Shown: positions 26,437-34,620 of the stretch, piece after piece
Numbering within the stretch: the stretch's first letter is position 1
Layout: each line of letters begins with the position of its first letter
NCBI RefSeq assembly: GCF_003991225.1
Contig: NZ_JTFC01000026.1
Span: forward strand, 1-64,000
Length of the DNA stretch: 64,000 nt
Origin: Candidatus Kurthia intestinigallinarum
Lineage (GTDB): Bacteria; Bacillota; Bacilli; Bacillales_A; Planococcaceae
Direction of reading: 5' to 3'
Position numbers and translations under genes: made by a program
The notes under the pieces: generated by a model
What the model saw: only the letters and a program-made list of their open reading frames with translations
Databases searched by the model: none
Told to the model about the DNA's origin: nothing

Positions 26437-28143
26437 ATGAACGACTTTTCTAATACACCATCATCCATTTTAAATTTTGTAAAATCCGATCAACTAACAC
26501 TCAACAATTTATTAACCGCCTTTAACGAATCATCTGTTGTCGCGATTACAGACAACGTAGGGAAAATTCTATCTGTAAACCAAAACTTTTCTTTAGTTTC
26601 TAAATATTCAGAAAAAGAATTGATTAATCAAGACCATCGTCTATTAAATTCCGGATATCATTCACCCGCCTTTTTTAAAAATCTATGGACGACCATTCAT
26701 AGCGGGGATATTTGGCATGGTGAAATATGTAATCGTGCGAAGGATGGTCACCTTTACTGGGTAAAAACAGTTATTGTTCCGTTTATGGATAATACAAATA
26801 CACCATATCAATACATTGCCATTGCTACAGATATTACCGAACAAAAAAATACAGCACGTTTAAAACAATTTGCTTATCATGATGAATTAACCGGCTTACG
26901 TAATGCACGCTCATTAAAAATTCACTTTAAAGAATGTATTCGTCATGGTACAGTGCAAGAAAAAGCGTCTGTTTTCATTTTATTAAATATTACACGTCTC
27001 AAACAGGTAAATGATGGGTACGGGCATTTTATTGGCGATTTATTTTTATTAGAACTAACGAAGCGCTTTCAAGAAATTATCGCAAAAAATGGCGACTTAT
27101 TCCGTTATGACGGCAAGCAATTTGTTATTTTAACAACTAAACAACATTATGAAGTCATGATTGATGCTATTTTAGAGTTATTTGAACAAGCTTTTATAAT
27201 TGAACATTTTCAATTTTATTCAACGATTAATATTGGTGTTTCTTTTTACGAGGAGCACGCAGATACACTCGATATTTTAATTAAATATGCCGATTTAGCC
27301 ATGCTTGAGACGAAAAAAGAAAAAGGCAATCGTTGCTTAGTGTTCCACTACGATATGAATTTAATGATTGAGGAGCAGCTAGACTTAGAGAAACGTCTAC
27401 GTGATGCCTTATTTACTGATAAGATGATGTTATTTTATCAGCCAAAATTCGAAGCGAAAACACATCGTCTTGTCGGAATGGAGGCATTAATGCGATGGTA
27501 TGATGAGGAATATGGTTTTATCCCACCGATTCAATTTATTCCATTTGCTGAAGAAGTCGGGTTAATGCCGATGCTTGGTGAATGGGTGCTTGTCACAGCT
27601 TGTTCGCAAATGAAACGCTGGATTGATGCGTATCCTAATAGCGAATTACGTGTAGCCGTCAATATTTCTCCGCTCCATTTACAAGAAAAGAACTTTGTTT
27701 GTATCGTGAAGCAAGTACTGCGTGATACGGGGCTTTCGGCGAAACATTTAGAAATTGAAATTACGGAATTATCATTTATGAACGGCTCTGACGTTGTCGC
27801 CGAAACGATACAGGATTTAAAAAACCTTGGCGTTTCGATTGCGATAGATGATTTCGGTACAGGGTACTCTGCGCTAAGTTATTTAAAAAAATTCCCGATT
27901 GATACATTAAAGATTGATAAATCATTTGTACGCGGCATTAAGAAAGGAACAAATGATGAATCGATGGTAACAGCTATTATTAATCTAGCTCATATTATGA
28001 ATATGGCTGTTGTTGTAGAGGGTGTGGAAACCATCGAGGAGCTAAACATTATTGAAAAAGCAAAAGGTGATATGATTCAAGGTTATTACTTCCATCCAGC
28101 ATTGCCAACAGAGCAATTTGAAAAATTATTAATGGACGTTTAA
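26437..28143 (+). CDS. PAS-GGDEF-EAL protein, probable c-di-GMP phosphodiesterase
   Basis: 568 residues, no membrane segments. A PAS domain (about 30-140) ends in the PAC signature IAIATDITEQK. A GGDEF-fold domain (about 150-300) starts HDELTGLRN, but its signature is YDGKQF instead of GGDEF, so it cannot be a cyclase and may sense GTP or act structurally. The EAL domain (about 310-560) keeps EALMRW, the metal-binding Asp pair in IDDFGTGYS, the Lys in LKIDKSF and VVEGVET, so phosphodiesterase activity is expected. Monocistronic with its own terminator. A second c-di-GMP gene, with an intact GGDEF, lies at 57.7 kb. Confidence 0.9.
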   Translation: MNDFSNTPSSILNFVKSDQLTLNNLLTAFNESSVVAITDNVGKILSVNQNFSLVSKYSEKELINQDHRLLNSGYHSPAFFKNLWTTIHSGDIWHGEICNRAKDGHLYWVKTVIVPFMDNTNTPYQYIAIATDITEQKNTARLKQFAYHDELTGLRNARSLKIHFKECIRHGTVQEKASVFILLNITRLKQVNDGYGHFIGDLFLLELTKRFQEIIAKNGDLFRYDGKQFVILTTKQHYEVMIDAILELFEQAFIIEHFQFYSTINIGVSFYEEHADTLDILIKYADLAMLETKKEKGNRCLVFHYDMNLMIEEQLDLEKRLRDALFTDKMMLFYQPKFEAKTHRLVGMEALMRWYDEEYGFIPPIQFIPFAEEVGLMPMLGEWVLVTACSQMKRWIDAYPNSELRVAVNISPLHLQEKNFVCIVKQVLRDTGLSAKHLEIEITELSFMNGSDVVAETIQDLKNLGVSIAIDDFGTGYSALSYLKKFPIDTLKIDKSFVRGIKKGTNDESMVTAIINLAHIMNMAVVVEGVETIEELNIIEKAKGDMIQGYYFHPALPTEQFEKLLMDV

Positions 28144-28157
28144 TTTTATACATATAG

Positions 28158-28195
28158 AAAACGCAAGCATCACTCAATGGATGCTTGCGTTTTTT
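28158..28195. terminator. Bidirectional terminator
   Basis: 14-bp stem AAAACGCAAGCATC/GATGCTTGCGTTTT with an 8-base loop, between convergent genes. Confidence 0.85.
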
Positions 28196-28694
28196 ATAGT
28201 TTATATAATGAATGAATTTTTTCGTGTGTTATGTCGTGCATATCAACAAAATAAGGAAGCTGCCAATTTTGTGTGTTGATTGCCTGCTTACTCGTTGGCT
28301 GATCCCAGCTAGGATAAACGCGCATCGCCATTTTCCCTGGATGTGAATCCGTTCGTAGTATGTTTTGTTTAAGAAGCACTGCTTTTGGAAAGATGAATTG
28401 GCCATAATGGTGCTCATTTTTAAACGTTGTTATAACAAGTAAATCAGGTGCTTCTCCATAGGCGAAGGCTTGATTTTCATTGTGGCAATCTTTTTCCCAA
28501 AACGCGACAAATTGCCCCCGTTTTTTCGGTGTCTGCTTTGCCACTCTAAAACGAATAGTCTTTGAAGCGATTTGAAATGTACCCGCGCCATATGCAGCAT
28601 TTTGCGGCTCCTCTTGAAGGGCGATTACAATTAAATCATTCGGTGTATAAATTTGCTCATTTAATTGCGTAATAATTGTTTGAAAATCTTTCAT
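28194..28694 (-). CDS. MepB-family protein
   Basis: 166 residues. The spacing of YGAGTFQI, RFRVAKQTPKKRGQFVAFWEKD, LLVITTFKNEHHYGQFIFPK and MRVYPSWDQPTSKQA matches the MepB family, named after a gene next to the S. aureus MepA efflux pump whose role is not established. No membrane segment. GAGGTGA lies before the ATG. It stands alone here with no MepR or MepA neighbour. Confidence 0.8.
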   Translation of the reverse strand: MKDFQTIITQLNEQIYTPNDLIVIALQEEPQNAAYGAGTFQIASKTIRFRVAKQTPKKRGQFVAFWEKDCHNENQAFAYGEAPDLLVITTFKNEHHYGQFIFPKAVLLKQNILRTDSHPGKMAMRVYPSWDQPTSKQAINTQNWQLPYFVDMHDITHEKIHSLYKL

Positions 28695-28726
28695 TAGGTC
28701 ACCTCATCTCTCGTTCTATTGTAACA

Positions 28727-28757
28727 AAAAAGCTAGCGCATGTTGCGCTAGCTTTTT
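28727..28757 (-). terminator. Terminator of the PTS IIC gene
   Basis: Perfect 14-bp stem AAAAAGCTAGCGCA/TGCGCTAGCTTTTT with a TGT loop; on the minus strand it ends in a T tract just after the IIC stop. Confidence 0.85.
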
Positions 28758-28758
28758 A

Positions 28759-29793
28759 TTATTCAAAATCAACTTTATAGTCTTCTGATTTAATCCAATT
28801 TAGCTTTTTGTCAAAGATTTTTAGGAATGTTAAATTTAATACGACTGGTAAAACGATGAATAGCATAACGGTCACAATGACATTATAGCTTGTCCAGCCT
28901 TCAAGCGATAAATACTTTAATGGACCAACGAAGCCCGCAAGGCCAAAGCCTGCTGAGTATGGGTCACCGACGATGCGGAAGACGCCAGCAAGTGCACCTA
29001 AAATACCTGCTGTTAGAATGGCTGGAAAGGCAATTTTTGGTTTCATAAAGAAGTTACGCATTTGAATTTTTGCGGAAGCGATATGAGCAAGTGCTGTACC
29101 GAAGTTATTCGCACGGTACGATGCAATCGCCATCCCAACGCCTGATGCACAGACACCAAGATTTGCGGCACCAGCACCGATGCCTGACAGCATAATCACC
29201 GTTGCGACACCAATTGTTGAAATCGGCGATAAGATTAAAATAGAGAAAATCATTGCAAGCAAAGCACCCATTAAGATCGGTTGTAGCTCTGTTACATATT
29301 CAATACCGACACCGACATAGTCAGCACCATTTTTAACATATGGCAAGATGATCATACCGATAAACCCTGGAATAAACATTGATAGTGCAGGCATCGCCAG
29401 TAGCGTCCATTCTTTTAGTTTTGTACCTAGGAATTGAACGAATACCGTAGCAAGTGCAGCGGTAATCCCGATATTGATTACAACGCCGATACCGGCCATT
29501 TTCATACCGTCATCTGTAAAGCTTACAACACCAGAACCAACCATTGTAGCAAGGCCGATTGAACACATTTGAATCGGTGTTAGTTTAAATTGGATACCGA
29601 CCATCACGCCGATAACAAGTGGTAAGCAGCTCATTGCGAGCACTGATATATTTAAAATCGTTGGAAGGATAGGAACGTTTGGATAATGTGCGATAATCAG
29701 TTTTAAAATTTCTCCGACAAGGGCGTTAGGGATTAAACAAACAACAATCCCAAGGCTCATGCCTGTAAGAAGTTTACTAAAAAAATCTTTCAT
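28759..29793 (-). CDS. PTS IIC-type membrane protein (PTS_EIIC_2 family)
   Basis: 344-residue integral membrane protein with about eight to ten helices and Gly-rich loops (GIGAGAANLGVCASGVGMAI). It fits the stand-alone PTS_EIIC_2 group rather than the classical sugar IIC groups. No IIA or IIB gene is adjacent, so it may be a transporter working without, or with distant, PTS partners. A perfect cre site lies 137 bases upstream, so CcpA repression is likely. The substrate is unknown. Confidence 0.75.
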   Translation of the reverse strand: MKDFFSKLLTGMSLGIVVCLIPNALVGEILKLIIAHYPNVPILPTILNISVLAMSCLPLVIGVMVGIQFKLTPIQMCSIGLATMVGSGVVSFTDDGMKMAGIGVVINIGITAALATVFVQFLGTKLKEWTLLAMPALSMFIPGFIGMIILPYVKNGADYVGVGIEYVTELQPILMGALLAMIFSILILSPISTIGVATVIMLSGIGAGAANLGVCASGVGMAIASYRANNFGTALAHIASAKIQMRNFFMKPKIAFPAILTAGILGALAGVFRIVGDPYSAGFGLAGFVGPLKYLSLEGWTSYNVIVTVMLFIVLPVVLNLTFLKIFDKKLNWIKSEDYKVDFE

Positions 29794-29929
29794 AAAATCA
29801 TTTCCCTTCGACTACGTTTCTTTTAAGAAGTAAGTAGCGCTTGTTTTAAGTGTTTTTAGTATAGAAAGAATTTAATTGTCCGTCAATATTGAATTTTCTA
29901 TAATTTTCTGACAATTTACCTCAGTTAGC

Positions 29930-29944
29930 TTGTAAGCGTTTTCT
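29930..29944 (-). promoter_or_regulatory. cre site, divergent region PTS IIC / bioY
   Basis: TTGTAAGCGTTTTCT matches the CcpA consensus at all defined positions. It is closer to the PTS IIC start than to bioY, and catabolite control of the former is more natural. Confidence 0.7.
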
Positions 29945-30028
29945 ATTAGCATATTAACGTTAAAATGACGGGTATTTTTTATTGGTTTATGCAATATATC
30001 GCATATAAAAATAGCTAAATTTTTCAAT

Positions 30029-30059
30029 TTAGTTAACTTTGTATTATTTTATGTTGACT
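30029..30059 (+). promoter_or_regulatory. BirA-like operator, upstream copy
   Basis: TTAGTTAACT and the half-site GTTGAC lie 21 bases apart centre to centre, resembling the two GTTAAC-cored halves of BirA operators. TTGACT (30054-30059) inside it could be the -35. Both halves are imperfect. The following gene set includes BioY and YhfT/YhfS-like proteins, whose B. subtilis counterparts are in the BirA regulon. Confidence 0.4.
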
Positions 30060-30101
30060 TATCTAGTCTATTTTCGCTATTTCGCTACTTTTTGCATTTA
30101 T

Positions 30102-30135
30102 TTGAGTTAACCATTTAAAATTTTATGTTTACTAA
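30102..30135 (+). promoter_or_regulatory. BirA-like operator, downstream copy
   Basis: TTGAGTTAACC (GTTAAC at 30106-30111) and GTTTACTAAA (GTTTAC at 30127-30132) show the same 21-base half-site distance as the copy at 30029. GTTAACC and GTTTAC halves are typical of biotin-repressor sites in Bacillales. It ends 53 bases before the bioY start. Confidence 0.45.
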
Positions 30136-30187
30136 AAACGCAATACCTTGTATGATTACTTTAGATTCTTGCAAAGGGGATAGGAAA

Positions 30188-30757
30188 ATGACAACAAAAG
30201 AAATGGTTTACGCGGCGTTATTCGCGGCATTACTAGGGGTATTAGGAATGATTCCACCAATTCCGCTTGGTTTTATTCCAGTACCGATTACACTTCAAAC
30301 ATTTGGCGTAATTTTAGCAGGGTGTTTCCTTGGTAAAAAAATAGGGACAATTAGTATGGTGCTATTTATTGTACTCGTTGCACTTGGCCTACCATTACTA
30401 TCGGGCGGACGTGGCGGAATTGGCGCGTTAATGGGCCCATCCATCGGTTATATTTTGAGTTGGCCATTCGCCGCCTTTTTCATCGGATATTTCACTGAAA
30501 AGGCATGGTCGACATTAAATCTTTGGAAAGTTATTGGAGTTACGCTTGTATTCGGGGTGCTTTTCATTAATATTGTTGGCGCACCTATTATGGCAATGAT
30601 TACACATACATCAATTGTTGGGGCATTAATGGGTGGCTTAGCATTTTTACCAGGTGACTGTATAAAAGCCGTACTTGCTGCGGTTGTCGCTGTACAACTA
30701 AAAGCTGTTAGTCCAATTAATACCGTTGCTTTACGACACGTCGTACGAACGCATTAA
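30188..30757 (+). CDS. bioY: Biotin transporter substrate-binding subunit BioY
   Basis: 189-residue S component of an ECF importer with six helices. The BioY landmarks are visible: PIPLGFIPVPITLQTFGVILAG near residue 25 (here split by length), GLPLLSGGRGGIGALMGPS and GYILSWPFAAF. The start at 30188 follows AAAGGGGATAGG; the longer frame from 30125 is unsupported and overlaps the operator. First gene of the operon. Energy-coupling partners (two ATPases and EcfT) are encoded 4-6 kb downstream in the same operon, which is unusual because BioY mostly borrows a shared ECF module. It resembles B. subtilis YhfU. Confidence 0.92.
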   Translation: MTTKEMVYAALFAALLGVLGMIPPIPLGFIPVPITLQTFGVILAGCFLGKKIGTISMVLFIVLVALGLPLLSGGRGGIGALMGPSIGYILSWPFAAFFIGYFTEKAWSTLNLWKVIGVTLVFGVLFINIVGAPIMAMITHTSIVGALMGGLAFLPGDCIKAVLAAVVAVQLKAVSPINTVALRHVVRTH

Positions 30758-30778
30758 TCATTAAAAAGGAGGGATGAT

Positions 30779-32131
30779 ATGCATTGTATAACACCTATTT
30801 TGGGACAACCTAAAGAAAACATCGCTATCGTAATGGGGGATAAAAAAATTGATTATCAGACATTACAGCGAGATATCGCACAAATAGCACATACATTTCA
30901 GTGTTCACAGCAGAAAAAGGTTGCGCTTGATATGCCCAATGGTTATGACTTTCTTAAAACATTTTTAGGTGCAGTTGCTGCAGGGGTAGTACCTTATCTA
31001 CTCGATCCGAAATGGAGTGCGCATGAGAAACAAGAAATTCTCAAAAATCATTTGTTAGACTGTATTATTACCGCGCCATTAAATGAACAACCAAATGATA
31101 CATATGAATTACGGGAAGCATCATCCCTTTTTGTTGGGTTTACTTCGGGTACAACAGGCATGCCGAAAGCCTATAAACGGTCGCATCTCTCTTGGATGGA
31201 AAGCTTTCGTGTAACAGCGAAAGCTTTTTCTCTTGAAAATACGAAGCATTACTGTGCCCCTGGTCCTCTTGTACACTCGATGACACTATTTGCGGCGATG
31301 CAAGCATTGGTTGAAGGAAAGACCATTCATTTACAAACTAAATTTAATGCCAAACAGGTTCTTACGACGTGTCAAAAATATCCGAATACCGCGCTATTTG
31401 TCGTACCCACAATGCTTGAAGCAATGGTACAGACCGGTCTTCAAGCTACGATTGATGCCATTATTAGTTCTGGTGCAAAATGGCAAGATGATTCCAAAAA
31501 ACGACTGGCGAAGATTTTTCCACATACTGCGCAATATGAATTTTTTGGTTCCTCTGAAGCAAGTTATATTAGCTATTCTGACGGAACAAAGCCTGATACG
31601 GTTGGCCGCTTCTTTCCTACGGTTGATTATACAATTCGTGATGAAGCCTTTCGTGAAGTTGAGGAAGGGCTTCTCTATATTAAAAGCCCTATGATTTTTA
31701 GTGGTTATGTAGACAATCCAAAGGCTACTGCTGAAATTTTTCATAATGGCTGGCTAAAGGTAGGAGATATTGTAACGGTGGATGAAACAGGCTATCTTAC
31801 CATTAAAGGTAGGGCAAAAAATCGTATTATTTCTGGTGGTTTAAATATTTTTCCAGAAGAGATTGAACAGTTATTATCTAACCATCTGGCGATTGAGGAA
31901 GTGATGGTTTGTGGGCTGGAGGATCGCTATTGGGGAGAGAAAGTGGTGGCCTTGATTCAGTGGAGCCACCAGCCACTGACATATGATGCGTTAAAACATT
32001 ATTGTACGCGCTATTTAGCAGTCTATAAATTCCCTCGAGAAATCGTGACCGTCCCTCGATTTTATTATACGACGAGTGGAAAAATCGCACGTCAAAAAAT
32101 GAAGGAGGCATTTCTATGTCAGAAGTTGTGA
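30779..32131 (+). CDS. Acyl-CoA ligase (AMP-forming), YhfT-like
   Basis: 450-residue adenylate-forming enzyme that activates a carboxylic acid to acyl-CoA. Motifs are FTSGTTGMPKAYKRSH (A3), FFGSSEASY (A5), LKVGDIVTVDETGYLTIKGRAKNRI (A7-A8, about residues 322-346) and the catalytic Lys in YYTTSGKIARQKM. It is shorter than typical FadD (about 510), with a reduced N-terminus. The start lies 6 bases after AAGGAGGG and the end overlaps the thiolase gene by 16 bases. The order BioY-ligase-thiolase matches B. subtilis yhfU-yhfT-yhfS. Substrate unknown. Confidence 0.88.
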   Translation: MHCITPILGQPKENIAIVMGDKKIDYQTLQRDIAQIAHTFQCSQQKKVALDMPNGYDFLKTFLGAVAAGVVPYLLDPKWSAHEKQEILKNHLLDCIITAPLNEQPNDTYELREASSLFVGFTSGTTGMPKAYKRSHLSWMESFRVTAKAFSLENTKHYCAPGPLVHSMTLFAAMQALVEGKTIHLQTKFNAKQVLTTCQKYPNTALFVVPTMLEAMVQTGLQATIDAIISSGAKWQDDSKKRLAKIFPHTAQYEFFGSSEASYISYSDGTKPDTVGRFFPTVDYTIRDEAFREVEEGLLYIKSPMIFSGYVDNPKATAEIFHNGWLKVGDIVTVDETGYLTIKGRAKNRIISGGLNIFPEEIEQLLSNHLAIEEVMVCGLEDRYWGEKVVALIQWSHQPLTYDALKHYCTRYLAVYKFPREIVTVPRFYYTTSGKIARQKMKEAFLCQKL

Positions 32132-33243
32132 TTGTTTGGGCAAAACGTACACCAATTGGGCGGGCCGGGGGGCAATTTCATACCCTTGAGCCAAGTGATT
32201 TAGTTGCTCCGTTATTAAAGCAGGCAATCAAAGATACGGTAGGCGATGCTTCATTAGTTGACGATGTAATGATAGGGAATGTAGTAGGACCTGGCGGTAA
32301 CGTAGCACGTGTGAGCCTATTACAAGCAGGGTTTCCTGTAACCGTTCCCGGTGTCACAATTGACAGGCAATGTGGTTCTGGACTAGAAGCCATTATGCGT
32401 GGCTTTGAAGCAATAAAAAGTGGACAAGCACAAATAATTTTAGCAGGTGGTGTAGAAAGTGTTAGTCGCGCTCCTTGGAAAATGGCTCAACCGACAAGAC
32501 CTGGGGCAGTGCCTACGCTCTATACGCGGGCTCCTTTTACCCCTGCTGCTTACGGAGACCCTGATATGGGCATAGCTGCCGAAGAAGTTGCAGCACGTTA
32601 TCAAATTACGCGAGAAGCACAGGACTATTACGCCTTTTCAAGTCATCAAAAAGCAGTGACGAGTCAACGAACGGGTCGCTTTAACAAAGAGATTTTACCA
32701 CTCCAAGGCGTTATGACTGATGAATGTCCACGTGCGGATACCTCAGTTGAAAAATTAGCACATTTACATCCTGTTTTTCTTCCAGAAGGCACCGTAACTG
32801 CTGGGAATGCTTGTCCCCTAAATGATGGAGCGGCAATTGTTATGTTAATGTCACGCGAGGCATGCCTACATTATAAATTGACTGCCTATGCGACTATTGT
32901 AGATGCTACGGCAGCTGGTGTCATGCCGGACATTTTAGGAATGGGTCCAGTACCAGCAACACAAAAACTACTCGCCCGTCAGCAGTTACAAGTGACAGAT
33001 ATTGATATTGTCGAGTTTAATGAAGCGTTTGCTTCACAAGTACTTGCTTGTCTCCAACAATTAAAGATTCCACAACATCTTGTCAATATTGGGGGAGGCG
33101 CATTGGCACTTGGTCACCCATACGGGGCATCGGGCGCTATTTTAATTACGCGTCTCGTTCATGAATTAAAAAAAGGACAACGTGGGCTTGCTACTCTTGG
33201 AATCGGCGGTGGGATGGGGCTCTCGATGTTGGTGAAGCGATGA
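32116..33243 (+). CDS. Thiolase-family protein, YhfS-like, second catalytic Cys replaced
   Basis: 375-residue thiolase fold. The nucleophile Cys86 is in DRQCGSGLEA, VEFNEAFASQV is present, and the catalytic His334 is in GGALALGHPYGASG. The C-terminal CxGGGxG loop, which supplies the acid/base Cys in working thiolases, reads LGIGGGMGLSM, with Gly362 in place of Cys. Ordinary acetyl-CoA condensation or thiolysis should be badly impaired, so the protein may catalyse another acyl transfer or be a degraded copy. It overlaps the ligase upstream by 16 bases and the next gene by 4, so it is under the same translation coupling. Confidence 0.85.
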   Translation: MSEVVIVWAKRTPIGRAGGQFHTLEPSDLVAPLLKQAIKDTVGDASLVDDVMIGNVVGPGGNVARVSLLQAGFPVTVPGVTIDRQCGSGLEAIMRGFEAIKSGQAQIILAGGVESVSRAPWKMAQPTRPGAVPTLYTRAPFTPAAYGDPDMGIAAEEVAARYQITREAQDYYAFSSHQKAVTSQRTGRFNKEILPLQGVMTDECPRADTSVEKLAHLHPVFLPEGTVTAGNACPLNDGAAIVMLMSREACLHYKLTAYATIVDATAAGVMPDILGMGPVPATQKLLARQQLQVTDIDIVEFNEAFASQVLACLQQLKIPQHLVNIGGGALALGHPYGASGAILITRLVHELKKGQRGLATLGIGGGMGLSMLVKR

Positions 33244-33554
33244 ATGAATGGCATGCCTCCCTCTCACAAGTGCAAGGATATCAACGTTTAATGGGGATGC
33301 CTTTATCTAAAGAAATTCCGTTAAGTATATTACCAACCATACTAGGAGAAGCATTTCCGACAGGGTGGATCCATTTATCGCAGCAATGTGAAAAAATGAC
33401 TTCATTATACGCAGATACATTTTATAACTGGGCGATTACAGATAAGCATTTAAGCATTACGTCAAAAGGAAAAACTGTCTGTCAATTAACGGTTGCGCTC
33501 TCACGTAATAAACAGGTTGTAGCAACCGTTGTCATGACATTGATGAAAGGATAA
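33240..33554 (+). CDS. Half-size hot-dog-like protein, possible dehydratase partner
   Basis: 104 residues starting ATGA on the thiolase stop. Pattern: RLMGMPLSKEIPLSILPTILGEAF, then a beta-rich second half (KHLSITSKGKTVCQLTVALS). I do not recognise it firmly. Its size, its place directly before a MaoC-like half protein and its strand-helix-strand pattern suggest a non-catalytic hot-dog half, comparable in idea to the paired subunits of mycobacterial HadAB. Function is inference. Confidence 0.6.
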   Translation: MNEWHASLSQVQGYQRLMGMPLSKEIPLSILPTILGEAFPTGWIHLSQQCEKMTSLYADTFYNWAITDKHLSITSKGKTVCQLTVALSRNKQVVATVVMTLMKG

Positions 33555-33560
33555 TTAAAT

Positions 33561-33875
33561 ATGGAATGGCTAATTACACGTCAAAAAGTTCAAGCATTTT
33601 CGGCGTTAAGTGGTGATGATAATGCCTTACATCATGATGCAACCTTCGCTCAACAACTAGGATTTGAGCAGCCAATTGCACATGGTATGTTATTAATGGC
33701 ACTTGCAGAAGGCGCATGGCAACAGCATTATAAGGTTTGTCCAACAACAATGCGATGTCAATTTGTCTATCCTGTGCCTATTCCATCAGTGATTACTGTA
33801 CGATTAACAAAAAAAGAAATACACGCTTATAATGCAGAACAACTCGTTTTGCATGTAGTATTTGAGGAGGAATGA
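33561..33875 (+). CDS. MaoC-like hot-dog enoyl-CoA/ACP hydratase (short)
   Basis: 104 residues with the (R)-specific hydratase signature: FSALSGDDNALHHDATFA (Asp and His of the hydratase 2 motif) followed by FEQPIAHGMLLMAL. This is the catalytic MaoC/PhaJ pattern. The protein is 30-50 residues shorter than usual MaoC enzymes, so it probably works as a dimer or with the preceding half-size protein. In the operon it would interconvert 3-hydroxyacyl and enoyl thioesters made by the SDR and thiolase-like proteins. Confidence 0.85.
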   Translation: MEWLITRQKVQAFSALSGDDNALHHDATFAQQLGFEQPIAHGMLLMALAEGAWQQHYKVCPTTMRCQFVYPVPIPSVITVRLTKKEIHAYNAEQLVLHVVFEEE

Positions 33876-33879
33876 CAGA

Positions 33880-34620
33880 ATGATTTTTATTACAGGTGCT
33901 ACGCGTGGCATCGGCTTCGCTCTTGCAAAACAGTTTTCGCAGGAGCCTTTAATTTTACATGGATCATCTGAACAATCGATTGCTCCCCTTCGTGATTTAT
34001 TTCCACAAGCGCTCTGTCTGGCTGCAGATTTTTCAAATGAACTGGAAATTCAAGAGATGCTACGACAAATTAATCACTATACAGATACATTAACGGCAAT
34101 TATTCATTGTGCAGGAAATACTAAAGATAAACGTGCGACTAATATGACATTAAAAGACTTTAATCATGTTTTTCATGTGCATGTGACGAGTTTTTTCCTT
34201 ATAACAACCGCCTTACAACCGTTATTAAAGCCAATGAGTGACGTGCTTGTTATGACTTCAACAGCTGGTTTATTCGGTTCGCGGGGACAATTAAACTATA
34301 GCGCAGCAAAGGGCGCTCTAACAATGATGACCTATACGTTAGCAGCAGAGTGGAAATCAGAAAAAATTCGTGTCAATGCGATTGCCCCTGCTGCTTTAAC
34401 TGATATGACGCGTCCTGTAATTGCCTACTATAAACAGAAAAGTGAACAGCAAAAAATTCCGTTCCCTGATTTTTGGCGTGTGGGATCAGCAGACGATGTA
34501 GCCTACTTTGTTAAAAAATTAGTTGCACGGACAGATTTTTTTACGGGTCAAGTTTTTGGCGTGAATGGTGAGAAGTATACACGCTATGCTGCAGACATGG
34601 TGAGGTGGTCCCCGTGTTAA
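33880..34620 (+). CDS. SDR-family 3-ketoacyl reductase (FabG/PhaB-like)
   Basis: 246-residue SDR. ATG 33880 lies 9 bases after GAGGAGG; the TTG frame start at 33862 sits before that site. Cofactor motif TGATRGIG (5-12); HCAG replaces NNAG at 76-79; the catalytic triad is complete with Ser127, Tyr140 and Lys144 (NYSAAKG). It should reduce a 3-ketoacyl-CoA or -ACP with NADPH. It overlaps the first ECF ATPase gene by 7 bases. Because phaB is absent from the PHA locus at 42 kb, this gene is one candidate to supply (R)-3-hydroxyacyl-CoA. Confidence 0.88.
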   Translation: MIFITGATRGIGFALAKQFSQEPLILHGSSEQSIAPLRDLFPQALCLAADFSNELEIQEMLRQINHYTDTLTAIIHCAGNTKDKRATNMTLKDFNHVFHVHVTSFFLITTALQPLLKPMSDVLVMTSTAGLFGSRGQLNYSAAKGALTMMTYTLAAEWKSEKIRVNAIAPAALTDMTRPVIAYYKQKSEQQKIPFPDFWRVGSADDVAYFVKKLVARTDFFTGQVFGVNGEKYTRYAADMVRWSPC

